From Alcanivoracaceae bacterium (lineage in GTDB: Bacteria > Pseudomonadota > Gammaproteobacteria > Xanthomonadales > Marinicellaceae): a stretch of DNA of 64,000 nucleotides. The notes under the pieces were generated by a model that ran no database searches, was not told the DNA's origin, and worked only from the letters and a program-made list of their open reading frames with translations. Below are positions 10,029 to 19,465 of this stretch, one piece after another; within the stretch, counting starts at the first letter, position 1, and every line of letters begins with the position of its first letter. A program made the translations under genes and the position numbers. Where the stretch lies: assembly GCA_016744455.1 (NCBI GenBank), contig JADGEI010000014.1, positions 1 through 64,000 on the forward strand, in the 5' to 3' direction.

Positions 10029-11231
10029 TTGGAAGCACATATTGTAGAATGGTTAAACCTCTCTATTCGTTGGATTCATATAATTACAGGTATCGCATGG
10101 ATTGGAGCATCGTTTTATTTTAATTTTCTAGAAAACAGTTTAAATCGCACAGTCAATCTACGCGATGAATTAGCTGGCAACCTTTGGGCCGTTCACGGTG
10201 GAGGTTTTTATTATTTAGAAAAATACAAACACTCTCCAGAAAAAATACCAAAAGACTTACATTGGTTTAAATGGGAAGCATATTTTACCTTGTTATCTGG
10301 CTTAACATTATTGGCTGTTGTGTATTATTACAATGCAAGTATATATATGGTTGATCCAAGTATTGCCGACATTTCAGCATTCCAAGCTGTTACTGGTGGT
10401 ATTATAACACTTATAGCCAGTTGGTTTATTTATGATTTAATGTGTAAATCACCATTGGTAAATAACATGAAATTATTTGCCCTTATTGGGTTTATACTGG
10501 TAGTTTTACTAGCTTATGGTTTAAGTCAATTTTTAAGTGCTCGTGCTGCCTACATACATATCGGAGCCTTAATTGGCACAATAATGGTACTAAATGTCTT
10601 TTTTGTCATTATTCCTTCACAAAAATCAATGGTCAAATCAGCCATTAATGGCGATGCAGGAGACCCTACTTTAGGCAAGAAAGCCCTGATGCGTTCAATT
10701 CACAATAATTACATGACACTTCCCGTATTATTTATTATGATTAGCAATCACTTCCCAAGTACATTTGGCCATGAAAATAGTTGGTTGGTTTTATCAGCTT
10801 TGGTGCTAGTTGGTGTTGGGGTAAGGCATTGGTTTAACTTAAAGGGCAAAGGCATTAAAAACATTTGGTTACTGCCTGTTTCTATTATATTGCTGATATC
10901 GATTGTCATCTATACTCTACCGAAAACCGAAGCTATCGCCGATATTAACTTAACTAAAGATAGCCCAATTACTATTTCCGATCTCACGGCTTTGAATATT
11001 ATTGAAAAACATTGTATTAGCTGTCATTCAGAAAAACCAAGTAGCACACTTTTTTCTACTGCGCCAAAAGGGTTAATGTTTGATAGTTACATATCTATTA
11101 AAACCAATGCTAAGTCAATTAAAGCACAAGCAGTTAACTCATCCATTATGCCGTTAGGAAACGCCACAAACATGCAATCGAAAGAACGACAGCAGTTAGG
11201 AATTTGGTTAGATAGCCTGGATAAACAATGA
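10029..11231 (+). CDS. puuD: Membrane urate oxidase with cytochrome c domain (PuuD)
   Basis: 400 residues starting at TTG, with AGGA at 10017-10020 eight bases upstream. The N-terminal part is a multi-pass membrane domain rich in His and Trp (IRWIHIITGIAWIGASFYFNF, WAVHGGGFYYLEKY). The C-terminus carries a periplasmic cytochrome c segment with C329-I-S-C332-H333. In the PuuD family this integral membrane enzyme oxidises urate to 5-hydroxyisourate and passes electrons to the respiratory chain instead of making peroxide. It heads an operon whose next genes perform the following steps, and its stop overlaps the allantoinase start by 4 bp. No soluble uricase is visible in the window. Confidence 0.92.
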   Translation: MEAHIVEWLNLSIRWIHIITGIAWIGASFYFNFLENSLNRTVNLRDELAGNLWAVHGGGFYYLEKYKHSPEKIPKDLHWFKWEAYFTLLSGLTLLAVVYYYNASIYMVDPSIADISAFQAVTGGIITLIASWFIYDLMCKSPLVNNMKLFALIGFILVVLLAYGLSQFLSARAAYIHIGALIGTIMVLNVFFVIIPSQKSMVKSAINGDAGDPTLGKKALMRSIHNNYMTLPVLFIMISNHFPSTFGHENSWLVLSALVLVGVGVRHWFNLKGKGIKNIWLLPVSIILLISIVIYTLPKTEAIADINLTKDSPITISDLTALNIIEKHCISCHSEKPSSTLFSTAPKGLMFDSYISIKTNAKSIKAQAVNSSIMPLGNATNMQSKERQQLGIWLDSLDKQ

Positions 11232-12559
11232 GAGCTATTTCATCAAAAAATGTTTTTTTTAAGGGTCAATTAATTGAGGCAGCAGTAATTTTTGATAAGG
11301 GCATAATTATAGATGTTGTTGAAAAAAACACCCTTCCAAGCGATTGTACATGCCAAGATTATGCTGAATTAATTATTATGCCAGGTTTAGTAGATACACA
11401 CGTTCATATCAATGAACCTGGGCGCACAGACTGGGAAGGTTTTAATACCGCCACCCAGGCTGCTGCTGCTGGAGGAATAACCACAGTTATTGATATGCCA
11501 TTAAATTGCATTCCTGTTACGACAACAATTGATGCTGTTGAGGCTAAAAAATCATGTTTAAAGGATCAAATATGGGTTGACATTGGTTTCCATGGCGGTG
11601 TCATTCCTGGTAATGAAAACCAGTTGGAACCAATGATGGCAGCTGGAATTAATAGTTTTAAAGCTTTTATGATTGATTCTGGTGTAGAAGAATTTCCTGC
11701 CAGCGACACCAATACTTTAGATAAAGCTATGCCTATATTAGCATCCGGTGATGCAACATTATTAGTTCACGCAGAGCTCGATACATGTAATGAAGAGTTT
11801 AAGGTACAAGATAAAAAAAGTTATCAAGAATTCCTAGCATCCCGCCCAGATAGTTGGGAGGTAAATGCAATAGAAGAAATAATACGCTTATCTGAAAAAC
11901 ACAGCTGTAAAGTACACATTGTCCATTTGAGCTCAGCTAAAGCATTAGATTTAATTAAAAGTGCACGCAATAAAGGCATAAAAATAACTGCTGAAACCTG
12001 CCCTCATTATTTAACTTTGTCATCTGACACAATTCCCGATGGTGATGGACGTTACAAATGTTGCCCTCCTATACGAAACAACGACAATCAAGAGTCTCTA
12101 TGGCAAGCTTTAAGTGATGGAACCATCGATTTCATTGTATCTGATCACTCACCTTGTACTCCTGCCTTAAAGAAATTAGAAGAACAAAACTTATGGGAAG
12201 CCTGGGGCGGAATATCTTCATTACAATTTGGATTAAGTTTAATTTGGAACCAACTAAAATTGAACAATTTATCAATTTCTCATTTAGTAAAATGGATGTG
12301 TGAAAGACCTGCTTTTTTAGTAGGACTCGAATCTTCTAAAGGCAAGATTCAAGCAGGTTATCAAGCTGATTTTGTCATTTGGGATCCTGAAGCAAAACAC
12401 ACTATTGACAAAAATGATATTTTGTACAAAAATAAAATATCAGCCTATGAGCAACACACAGTTTTTGGCGTTGTAGAACAAACCATCTTGAACGGAGAAA
12501 TTGTGTACAATAAAAACACAATTAACTTTACTAAAAGCCCAAAAGGCAAATACTTATAA
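11228..12559 (+). CDS. allB: Allantoinase
   Basis: 443 residues of the amidohydrolase family, opening the hydantoin ring of allantoin to allantoate in the cytoplasm. Binuclear metal ligands are visible: H58 and H60 in GLVDTHVHINEPG, K145 in INSFKAFMID (the lysine carbamylated in this family), H181 in LLVHAELD, H233 in HIVHLSSA and D306 in FIVSDHSPC. The NEPGR segment after the first His pair and WGGISSLQFGL near the C-terminus favour allantoinase over dihydroorotase or hydantoinase. It starts inside the puuD stop (ATGA), implying translational coupling. Confidence 0.93.
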   Translation: MRAISSKNVFFKGQLIEAAVIFDKGIIIDVVEKNTLPSDCTCQDYAELIIMPGLVDTHVHINEPGRTDWEGFNTATQAAAAGGITTVIDMPLNCIPVTTTIDAVEAKKSCLKDQIWVDIGFHGGVIPGNENQLEPMMAAGINSFKAFMIDSGVEEFPASDTNTLDKAMPILASGDATLLVHAELDTCNEEFKVQDKKSYQEFLASRPDSWEVNAIEEIIRLSEKHSCKVHIVHLSSAKALDLIKSARNKGIKITAETCPHYLTLSSDTIPDGDGRYKCCPPIRNNDNQESLWQALSDGTIDFIVSDHSPCTPALKKLEEQNLWEAWGGISSLQFGLSLIWNQLKLNNLSISHLVKWMCERPAFLVGLESSKGKIQAGYQADFVIWDPEAKHTIDKNDILYKNKISAYEQHTVFGVVEQTILNGEIVYNKNTINFTKSPKGKYL

Positions 12560-12601
12560 TTCAAAAACAAATGGATAAAATCCCATTACAAAGGAAACAA
12601 T

Positions 12602-13573
12602 ATGAACAAATTTACTGATTTAATTGACCTAGCAGCAGCAAGAACTGGAGGTCAAGCGCTTGAATGCTCAGATGAGTTCTTTGCAGAAAAAGAAAACTTA
12701 TTAAAACCTGGTCGAGGCATTTTTATCGAAGACAAATATACTGAGCATGGTAAATGGATGGATGGATGGGAATCTCGACGTAAACGAGTGGCAGGTCACG
12801 ATTGGGTTATTATTAAATTAGGCTTACGTGGCATTATTGCAGGAGTTGATATTGATACCAACCATTTTTTAGGCAACCATCCTCCATACGCATCACTTGA
12901 AGCGGCTTGTGTTACAGGTATTCCTGCAGAAAATGATTGGACAGAAATATTAAGCAAAAGCCCTCTTGAACCAGGATCTCAAAATCTATATGAAATAGCT
13001 TCAACTCAAGAATGGACTCATCTTCGTTTACATATCTATCCAGATGGTGGAGTTGCTCGATTAAAAGCCTATGGGGAAGTTAAACCTGATTGGAATCAGA
13101 TTACTAAATCAGATATGCTTGACTTGGTTTCTGTTGAAAATGGGGGGCGCGTTTTATCTTGTAATGATATGTTTTTCAGCCATAAAGACAATTTAATTAT
13201 GCCAAACCGTGGTGCCAATATGGGTGACGGTTGGGAAACCAAGCGAAATCGAACACCAAACAATTGTGATTGGGCAATCTTAAAACTCGGGCATTCAGGC
13301 ATCGTTAAAGAAATTGAAGTCGACACCTGTCATTTTAAAGGTAACTATCCAGACAGTTGCTCAATCGAGTCTATTTATGCGCCTGATGCAAAAGAAGGTA
13401 GATTAGATGAACTAAATTGGCAAACCTTATTACCTAAAAGTAAATTGTCAGCAGACAAACAGCACTATTTTGATAAAGAGTTATTACACCACAATAAAAT
13501 CACTCATCTGCGTTTAAACATTTATCCGGATGGTGGTGTTAGTCGATTGCGCATCAACGGAACCATTGGATGA
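12602..13573 (+). CDS. alc: Allantoicase
   Basis: 323 residues with two similar jelly-roll halves. Half one (about 5-160) contains GKWMDGWESRRKR, DWVIIKLGLRGIIAGVDIDT and THLRLHIYPDGGVARL. Half two (about 170-320) repeats this as DGWETKRNR, DWAILKLGHSGIVKEIEVDT and THLRLNIYPDGGVSRL. That duplicated architecture is typical of allantoicase, which splits allantoate into urea and ureidoglycolate. AGGAAA lies just before ATG 12602. The end overlaps uraD by 4 bp. Choosing allantoicase instead of allantoate amidohydrolase means the pathway here yields urea plus ureidoglycolate. Confidence 0.93.
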   Translation: MNKFTDLIDLAAARTGGQALECSDEFFAEKENLLKPGRGIFIEDKYTEHGKWMDGWESRRKRVAGHDWVIIKLGLRGIIAGVDIDTNHFLGNHPPYASLEAACVTGIPAENDWTEILSKSPLEPGSQNLYEIASTQEWTHLRLHIYPDGGVARLKAYGEVKPDWNQITKSDMLDLVSVENGGRVLSCNDMFFSHKDNLIMPNRGANMGDGWETKRNRTPNNCDWAILKLGHSGIVKEIEVDTCHFKGNYPDSCSIESIYAPDAKEGRLDELNWQTLLPKSKLSADKQHYFDKELLHHNKITHLRLNIYPDGGVSRLRINGTIG

Positions 13574-14076
13574 AAATCATCCAATTAAACAAGTTATCAA
13601 AAGAAGATGTCTATCCTGAACTGGAAAAGTGTTGCGGCAGTAAAAAATGGATAAAAGGTATGATTAAGGCTCGTCCATACGATGACAAACAATCGCTACA
13701 CAATACTTCAGATAACATTTGGCAAAAAGTCTCTACAAAAGATATTTTAGAAGCTTTTACTCACCACCCTCAAATTGGAGACATTGATTCCTTAAAAAAG
13801 AAATTTGCTAGCACTTCTAAATGGGCAGGCAATGAACAACAAGGTACATCTGAAACTTCCGATGAAATTTTATTAGCATTAAAACAAGGCAATGAGGATT
13901 ACTTGAATAAATTTGGCTTTATTTTTATCGTATGCGCCACGGGTAAAAGCGCTCAAGAAATGCTCAATTCACTTTTAAAACGTTTACCTAATGATAAAGC
14001 CATTGAATTACATATTGCCGCAGCTGAACAAAATAAAATCACCCATATACGAATTGACAAACTACTAGAGGATTAA
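13570..14076 (+). CDS. uraD: OHCU decarboxylase
   Basis: 168 residues. UraD decarboxylates 2-oxo-4-hydroxy-4-carboxy-5-ureidoimidazoline to (S)-allantoin, the third step after urate oxidase and HIU hydrolase. The all-alpha family motif HPQIGD carries the catalytic H66; E89 lies in KWAGNEQQGT; FGFIFIVCATGKSAQEML is the conserved C-terminal block. The start ATG lies within the allantoicase stop (ATGA). Only one base separates its stop from the next gene, so the two are co-translated. Confidence 0.93.
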   Translation: MKIIQLNKLSKEDVYPELEKCCGSKKWIKGMIKARPYDDKQSLHNTSDNIWQKVSTKDILEAFTHHPQIGDIDSLKKKFASTSKWAGNEQQGTSETSDEILLALKQGNEDYLNKFGFIFIVCATGKSAQEMLNSLLKRLPNDKAIELHIAAAEQNKITHIRIDKLLED

Positions 14077-14077
14077 C

Positions 14078-14404
14078 ATGAGCCCAATAACAACACACGT
14101 GCTTGACACTGCCAAAGGATGTCCTGCTACAAATATTCCGGTAATATTGGAACACTTAAACAATGGAAAATGGGTTATCATCGCCGAAGGAATAACTAAC
14201 AATGATGGCCGCATAATGGATTGGATGAATAGTGATGCCATAGTAGGCGAATATCGCATAAGCTTCCAAACAGCAAAATACCATAATGATAAAGGCTTTT
14301 TTCCCTGTGTAACTATAAATTTCCTCGTAGCAAATCAAGAACAACACTATCATGTACCACTATTGCTAAGTCCATTTAGCTTTTCAACCTATCGAGGCAG
14401 TTAA
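14078..14404 (+). CDS. hiuH: 5-Hydroxyisourate hydrolase (transthyretin-like)
   Basis: 108 residues, the normal size for the transthyretin-related HIU hydrolase family (also called uraH or pucM). It opens the 5-hydroxyisourate ring to OHCU. The signature THVLDTAKGCPA at residues 6-17 includes the catalytic His, and the protein ends in the diagnostic tetrapeptide YRGS. There is no signal peptide, so it acts in the cytoplasm. Its stop codon TAA shares a base with the ATG of the next gene. Confidence 0.95.
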   Translation: MSPITTHVLDTAKGCPATNIPVILEHLNNGKWVIIAEGITNNDGRIMDWMNSDAIVGEYRISFQTAKYHNDKGFFPCVTINFLVANQEQHYHVPLLLSPFSFSTYRGS

Positions 14405-15702
14405 TGAAAACCATACAAACAAACACACTGAGCGCAATTTTTCAATCACTGGAAGAAGCCAATAAAAACTTTACCCAACACTATCCTGGAGATGGCGAAG
14501 AACAACAACCAGTTCACACTCTCTATGGTGGTGCCCAGTTATATAAAGCAGGTGCCACAAAAAAAATAGGCGAATTATCATTAAAAGCCTTTGAAAAGTA
14601 TGCAGCAGATGCAAAAACCTTAGCTAAAGCATTAGACTTACCTGGAGATGAAAACTTATGGCAACAAGTCCATCAGCGTGTAGTGGCTAAGTTAGAAAAA
14701 TGTGCTGTTGAGGACTTTAGGATTGATTTCGAAGACGGTTATGGTAACCGCCCTGACGATGAAGAAGATAATTGTGCCATGTTTACGGCCAAAGAATTTG
14801 CTAAAGCATTAAAGCTAGGCATATCAGCACCTTACATGGGAATACGTATTAAACCATTTAATGAAGAATTAAAAACTCGTAGCGCCAGGACTTTAGATAT
14901 TTTTGTTTCTACATTAATAAAAGAAAACGATGGAAAGGTTCCTGAAAATTTTGTCATCACTTTACCTAAAGTCAACATCCCCGAACAAGTTACTGCTTTC
15001 GTTCAGATACTAGATCACATGGAACAGCAATTGAACTTAGAAAATGGTAGTTTAAAAATTGAGATTATGATAGAAACAACACAAGCATTATTATCTCAAA
15101 ATGGGGTAAGCCACATGCCTTTAATTTATAAAGCCGCCAATGGGCGTTGTCGTGGTGCACATTTTGGCACCTATGATTACACTGCCAGTTTTGACATTAC
15201 AGCTGCACACCAGCAAATGCAACATCCGGCATGTGATTTCGCTCTTCAAATGATGAAACTAACTTTTGGAGGAACAGGTGTTTGGTTATCAAATGGTGCC
15301 ACTAGTACCATGCCAATTGGTAATGTCGAAACAGTGCACAAAGCATGGAAGCTTGCCTATGATGATATAGTCCACTCACTTGAAATGGGTTATTACCAAG
15401 GATGGGACCTAAATCCAGCACAAATTCCCATACGTTACGTTGCCTGTTATACCTTCTTTTTACAATCATTAGAGCAAGCTTCAATTCGGTTAAAAAATTT
15501 TATTGAGAAAGCAGCACAGGCTACTTTAGTTGGCGATGTATTTGACGATGCAGCGACAGGGCAAGGTTTATTGAATTTCTTTTTGCGCGCTCTAAATTCT
15601 GGAGCCATAACTGAAACAGAAATTGAAGCCACAGGATTATCTTTAGCAGAAGTAAGAACCAAATCCTTTGTTAAGATAGTCGCTAATCGCACTACCAATT
15701 AG
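14404..15702 (+). CDS. DUF6986 CitE-like aldolase family protein, last gene of the urate operon
   Basis: 432 residues, coupled to hiuH by a one-base overlap. The fold resembles HpcH/HpaI or CitE aldolase/lyase proteins: EDFRIDFEDGYGNRPDDEED (about 100-120) provides the acidic metal-binding set, APYMGIRIKPFNEE follows, LKIEIMIETTQALLS supplies the conserved Glu, and CRGAHFGTYDYTASF matches the late active-site strand. I recall such proteins as DUF6986, once annotated as phosphoenolpyruvate kinase, and have the impression they occur with purine-degradation genes. The reaction is unknown. Its position after allantoicase, with no recognisable ureidoglycolate lyase here, suggests it handles ureidoglycolate or glyoxylate. 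Confidence 0.7.
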   Translation: MKTIQTNTLSAIFQSLEEANKNFTQHYPGDGEEQQPVHTLYGGAQLYKAGATKKIGELSLKAFEKYAADAKTLAKALDLPGDENLWQQVHQRVVAKLEKCAVEDFRIDFEDGYGNRPDDEEDNCAMFTAKEFAKALKLGISAPYMGIRIKPFNEELKTRSARTLDIFVSTLIKENDGKVPENFVITLPKVNIPEQVTAFVQILDHMEQQLNLENGSLKIEIMIETTQALLSQNGVSHMPLIYKAANGRCRGAHFGTYDYTASFDITAAHQQMQHPACDFALQMMKLTFGGTGVWLSNGATSTMPIGNVETVHKAWKLAYDDIVHSLEMGYYQGWDLNPAQIPIRYVACYTFFLQSLEQASIRLKNFIEKAAQATLVGDVFDDAATGQGLLNFFLRALNSGAITETEIEATGLSLAEVRTKSFVKIVANRTTN

Positions 15703-15762
15703 AGTTAATTAATGCGATAATACGCGACTTAAAAATTTATCAAATCATAATTGGAAAATCGC

Positions 15763-17283
15763 ATGAAATTTCTTGAAGAACTAGGTGTACAAAAAATCAA
15801 TTTTGGCACATGCACTGATCACAACGAATGGTCACAAACAACTGATGCTGGTCTTATTGACTCGCACAATCCTGCAACTGGCGAACTAATGGGTTCAGTC
15901 TACTCAGCCAATGAAGCTGATTATGAAAAAGTTGTCGCTAAAGCACAAGCCGTCTTTAAAGAATGGCGTAAAACCCCTGCTCCACTTCGTGGTGAAGCTA
16001 TACGTATTATTGGAAATGCATTACGTGAACATAAAGACGCATTAGGTTCTTTGGTTGCTGCAGAAATGGGGAAAATTAAATCCGAAGGTGATGGTGAAGT
16101 ACAAGAAATGATAGACATGGCCGACCTAGCTGTTGGTATGTCACGTCAATTATACGGAAACACAATGCATTCTGAACGCCCTGGACATCGCATGTATGAA
16201 CAATGGCATCCACTCGGAGTTGTAGGTATCATTTCTGCTTTTAATTTCCCAGTTGCCGTTTGGGCGTGGAATGCCTTTGTCGCTGCTATTTGTGGTAACG
16301 TAAGTATTTGGAAACCATCTCCAAAGGTTGCTTTATGTTCTATTGCAGTGCAAAACATTTGTAATAAAGCTTTAAAGGAAGCAGGACTTCCACCAATTTT
16401 CTTAATGTTTAATGATCACACAAATGAATTAGCTCAAAAATTTGTTGATGATAAGCGTATTAACCTTGTTTCATTTACTGGATCAACAGCAGTTGGTAAA
16501 ATGGTAGGTGTCCAAGTCGCTAAACGAATGGGTAGATGTCTACTAGAACTTGGTGGTAACAACGCTCTTATAGTTGATAAGTCAGCTGATTTAAATATTG
16601 CAATACCAGGTATTGTCTTTGGTTCTGTCGGAACTGCAGGACAACGTTGCACAACAACTCGACGTTTGTTCTTACATGAAGATATTGCTGATGAAGTCAT
16701 TGAAAAACTTATTAATGGTTATAAACAAGTCAAAATTGGCAACCCACTGAATGAAGATACTTTAATGGGCCCTCTTATTGATGAGGCTTCTGTGCAAATG
16801 TTTCTAGATGCTGTTGAAAAAGCTAAAGCACAAGGTGGAGAAATTCTAACTGGTGGTACTCGAGTCGAGGGAAAAGGAAACTTTGTGACTCCTTGTATTG
16901 TTAAAGCTCAAGCAGATTGGGCCATTGTCAAACATGAAACATTTGCTCCGATTTTGTATGTTATGACCTTCTCTGATATTGATGACGTGATTGATCAACA
17001 AAATGATGTCGCACAAGGGCTCTCTTCTGCATTATTTACTAACGATTTACGTCATGAAGAAAAATTCTTATCAAGTATTGGTAGTGATTGCGGAATCGCC
17101 AATGTAAATATCGGCACGAGCGGTGCAGAGATTGGCGGTGCCTTTGGCGGTGAAAAGGAAACAGGCGGTGGACGTGAAGCAGGCTCTGATTCTTGGAAAG
17201 CTTATATGCGCAGACAAACCAATACTATAAACTACTCAACTGAATTACCTCTTGCTCAAGGCATTAAGTTTAATTTAGATTAA
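15763..17283 (+). CDS. amaB: ALDH7-family semialdehyde dehydrogenase (AmaB-like)
   Basis: 506 residues from ATG 15763; an upstream in-frame TTG would only add MENR. The NAD-dependent aldehyde dehydrogenase core is complete: [14 protein letters not shown]262 in LELGGNN, and nucleophile C296 in [12 protein letters not shown]. The C-terminal block [20 protein letters not shown] with [15 protein letters not shown] is characteristic of ALDH7 enzymes (antiquitin; Pseudomonas AmaB), which oxidise alpha-aminoadipate semialdehyde/piperideine-6-carboxylate in lysine breakdown. It lies 60 bp after the urate operon on the same strand and ends at a clear terminator. A role linked to purine use is not implied by its sequence. 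Confidence 0.88.
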   Translation: MKFLEELGVQKINFGTCTDHNEWSQTTDAGLIDSHNPATGELMGSVYSANEADYEKVVAKAQAVFKEWRKTPAPLRGEAIRIIGNALREHKDALGSLVAAEMGKIKSEGDGEVQEMIDMADLAVGMSRQLYGNTMHSERPGHRMYEQWHPLGVVGIISAFNFPVAVWAWNAFVAAICGNVSIWKPSPKVALCSIAVQNICNKALKEAGLPPIFLMFNDHTNELAQKFVDDKRINLVSFTGSTAVGKMVGVQVAKRMGRCLLELGGNNALIVDKSADLNIAIPGIVFGSVGTAGQRCTTTRRLFLHEDIADEVIEKLINGYKQVKIGNPLNEDTLMGPLIDEASVQMFLDAVEKAKAQGGEILTGGTRVEGKGNFVTPCIVKAQADWAIVKHETFAPILYVMTFSDIDDVIDQQNDVAQGLSSALFTNDLRHEEKFLSSIGSDCGIANVNIGTSGAEIGGAFGGEKETGGGREAGSDSWKAYMRRQTNTINYSTELPLAQGIKFNLD

Positions 17284-17292
17284 AAGCCTATA

Positions 17293-17324
17293 ACCCACCT
17301 AAGTTTTCTTAGGTGGGTAATTTT
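17293..17324 (+). terminator. Rho-independent terminator after the ALDH gene
   Basis: A perfect 11-bp stem (ACCCACCTAAG, 17293-17303, pairing with 17308-17318) encloses a TTTT loop and is followed by AATTTT. The in-frame GTG at 17313 lies inside the stem, which argues for the downstream ATG 17328 as the pyrD start. Confidence 0.75.
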
Positions 17325-17327
17325 ACT

Positions 17328-18341
17328 ATGATTGAATACCTATCACGAAAAGTTCTACATCAACTCCCTGCAGAATCAGCCCATGATTTGAGCATCAAGA
17401 TTCTATCTAGCCCTTTATCATGTCTAGTCAACAAAAAAATCCATGACAATCCCGTTAAACTTTTTGGCGTTAAATTCCCAAATCCAGTGGGGCTAGCTGC
17501 CGGGTTTGACAAAAATGCCGATGCTGTCACAGGATTATGCAAATTAGGTTTTGGTTTCATCGAGGTAGGAACGGTGACACCTAAATCACAAACTGGCAAC
17601 CCAAAACCACGTTTATTCCGATTACCTGATAACCAAGCCATTATCAATCGAATGGGTTTTAATAATAAAGGAGTTGATTATTTAGTTGAAAAACTATCAA
17701 ATTTTAAAGCCAACATACCTATTGGGATAAATATTGGTAAAAATAAGATAACCACAAATGAAAAAGCGGTAGAAGACTATTTGAATTGTTTTAATAAAGT
17801 GCATCATTTAGCTGATTATGTCACCATCAATATTTCATCTCCAAATACAGTTGATTTACGTCAATTACAACAACAAGACAGTTTGATTAAATTACTGAAT
17901 GAGCTAAAAAATACTCAATTAAAAAAAGCTAAATACACACCTATTGTAGTAAAAATAGCACCTGATCAAGATGAAAATGCCACTAGGACAATAGCACAAA
18001 CTATCAAAAAATCACAAATTGATGGAATTATATGCACAAATACGACAATTGATAAAAATAATTTAAAAAAAGAAAATCATCAAAATGAAACAGGTGGATT
18101 AAGTGGAAAGCCTTTATTATCAAGGTCTAATAAGATTATTTCAATCGTAAGAAATGAAGTTGGCAAGGATTTTCCCATTATTGGGGTCGGTGGAATTTTG
18201 ACAGAAGATGATGCAATGAGTAAAATAAGCGCCGGTGCTAATTTAGTACAAATTTACACTGGATTAATTTACCAAGGCCAAAGCTTGATAGAAAGGATTA
18301 ACACAAAGCTTGAGTCTCATATGAAAAACAAGATAACATAG
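17328..18341 (+). CDS. pyrD: Dihydroorotate dehydrogenase (quinone), class 2
   Basis: 337 residues from ATG 17328. It oxidises dihydroorotate to orotate at the inner membrane with FMN and quinone (pyrimidine synthesis). The N-terminal helix (MIEYLSRKVLHQLPAESAHDL) is the class 2 membrane-associating segment. FMN and active-site motifs follow: GLAAGFDKNADAV, NRMGFNNKG, TINISSPNT (catalytic Ser region), ICTNTTID and IIGVGGI. The start is set 10 bp after the preceding terminator. murB follows 13 bp downstream on the same strand. Confidence 0.95.
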   Translation: MIEYLSRKVLHQLPAESAHDLSIKILSSPLSCLVNKKIHDNPVKLFGVKFPNPVGLAAGFDKNADAVTGLCKLGFGFIEVGTVTPKSQTGNPKPRLFRLPDNQAIINRMGFNNKGVDYLVEKLSNFKANIPIGINIGKNKITTNEKAVEDYLNCFNKVHHLADYVTINISSPNTVDLRQLQQQDSLIKLLNELKNTQLKKAKYTPIVVKIAPDQDENATRTIAQTIKKSQIDGIICTNTTIDKNNLKKENHQNETGGLSGKPLLSRSNKIISIVRNEVGKDFPIIGVGGILTEDDAMSKISAGANLVQIYTGLIYQGQSLIERINTKLESHMKNKIT

Positions 18342-18354
18342 AAATCAAAAATAC

Positions 18355-19353
18355 ATGAAAGTAAAAGAAAATTTTAATTTAAAACAACATAATACGCTCG
18401 CAATAAATTGTCATTGTGATGAATTTATATTACTCGAAAACATGCATGACATAGAGAAAGTTCTTCCTCATGTAGGAAAACAGGGCTTATTTGTTCTGGG
18501 TTCAGGAAGTAATTTAGTATTAACCAAAAACATAGAAAAACCAGTAGTACATTTAGCCAACAGATTTCATGCGCGCGTTGTTGATGGACTTACTATTGCT
18601 TGGGCTGGTTCTAACTGGGATGATTTAGTGATGTGGTCAGTAAAAAAAGGGCTAGGTGGTTTGGAAAATTTAGCAGCTATTCCTGGTACCGTAGGAGGAG
18701 CCCCAGAACAAAATATTGGCGCCTATGGTGCTGAAATTAAAGACACTGTTGTTTGGGTAGAAGTGTTTAACTACAGAACGGGGGTTTTCCAAAGATTAAG
18801 CAATTCAGAATGCCGCTTCATGTACCGAACCAGTATTTTCAAAGAATCGGATAACCCTTGGATAATTACTAGAATTGCATTTGAACTAACTCCTCATGCA
18901 AAAATAAATTTAGCTTATGATGGCCTAAAGCTTGAGTTAGAAAAGAATGACATTCTTGACCCAACATACTTAGATGTAGCAGAGGCAGTGACTAAAATTC
19001 GTCAGAAAAAACTTCCTGACTACAAAGAATTACCAAACGTAGGAAGCTTTTATAATAATCCGATTATTGATGAAAAACATCACAAACGTCTAGCACGAAA
19101 ATACCAAGACATTGTTTCATATCCTTTAGAAAACAATCATTTTAGAATTAGCGCTGCTTGGTTGTTAGAAACATGTGGATTCAAGGGACACCGTATGCAC
19201 GAGTGTGGTTTTTCAGATAAACATGCTCTAGTGCTAGTAAACTATGGTAACGCCACTGGTAAGGAAGTTATAAGCCTTAGTAAAGAGGCAATCCGAGCAG
19301 TTAATCAAAAATTCAAGATTAAACTAAAAGTAGAACCACAGATAATCGCATAA
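18355..19353 (+). CDS. murB: UDP-N-acetylenolpyruvoylglucosamine reductase
   Basis: 332 residues, the size of the E. coli-type (type I) enzyme. It reduces UDP-GlcNAc-enolpyruvate to UDP-MurNAc in the cytoplasm, using FAD and NADPH. FAD-binding motifs are GSGSNLVLT and GLENLAAIPGTVGGAPEQNIGAYG; YRTSIF carries the conserved Arg. The catalytic Ser lies in NVGSFYNNP and the Glu near the end in KVEPQI. The type I insertion (YPLENNHFRISAAWLLE) is present. It probably shares a transcript with pyrD. Confidence 0.95.
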   Translation: MKVKENFNLKQHNTLAINCHCDEFILLENMHDIEKVLPHVGKQGLFVLGSGSNLVLTKNIEKPVVHLANRFHARVVDGLTIAWAGSNWDDLVMWSVKKGLGGLENLAAIPGTVGGAPEQNIGAYGAEIKDTVVWVEVFNYRTGVFQRLSNSECRFMYRTSIFKESDNPWIITRIAFELTPHAKINLAYDGLKLELEKNDILDPTYLDVAEAVTKIRQKKLPDYKELPNVGSFYNNPIIDEKHHKRLARKYQDIVSYPLENNHFRISAAWLLETCGFKGHRMHECGFSDKHALVLVNYGNATGKEVISLSKEAIRAVNQKFKIKLKVEPQIIA

Positions 19354-19465
19354 TTTATCATACTTTAATTTCCCCTGGGCCAATTATGACTAAATAACGT
19401 TCAGAGGGAATTATTTACAGACTCAAAATGAGACCTATTAACGTATCTTATTTAGGTAAAAACCT

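Noticed and set aside
19360..19440. An imperfect inverted repeat between murB and the transglycosylase, considered as a bidirectional terminator.
   Set aside because: The arms (AATTTCCCC.TG and CAGAGGGAATT) pair only with gaps and there is no T-tract at the right distance.
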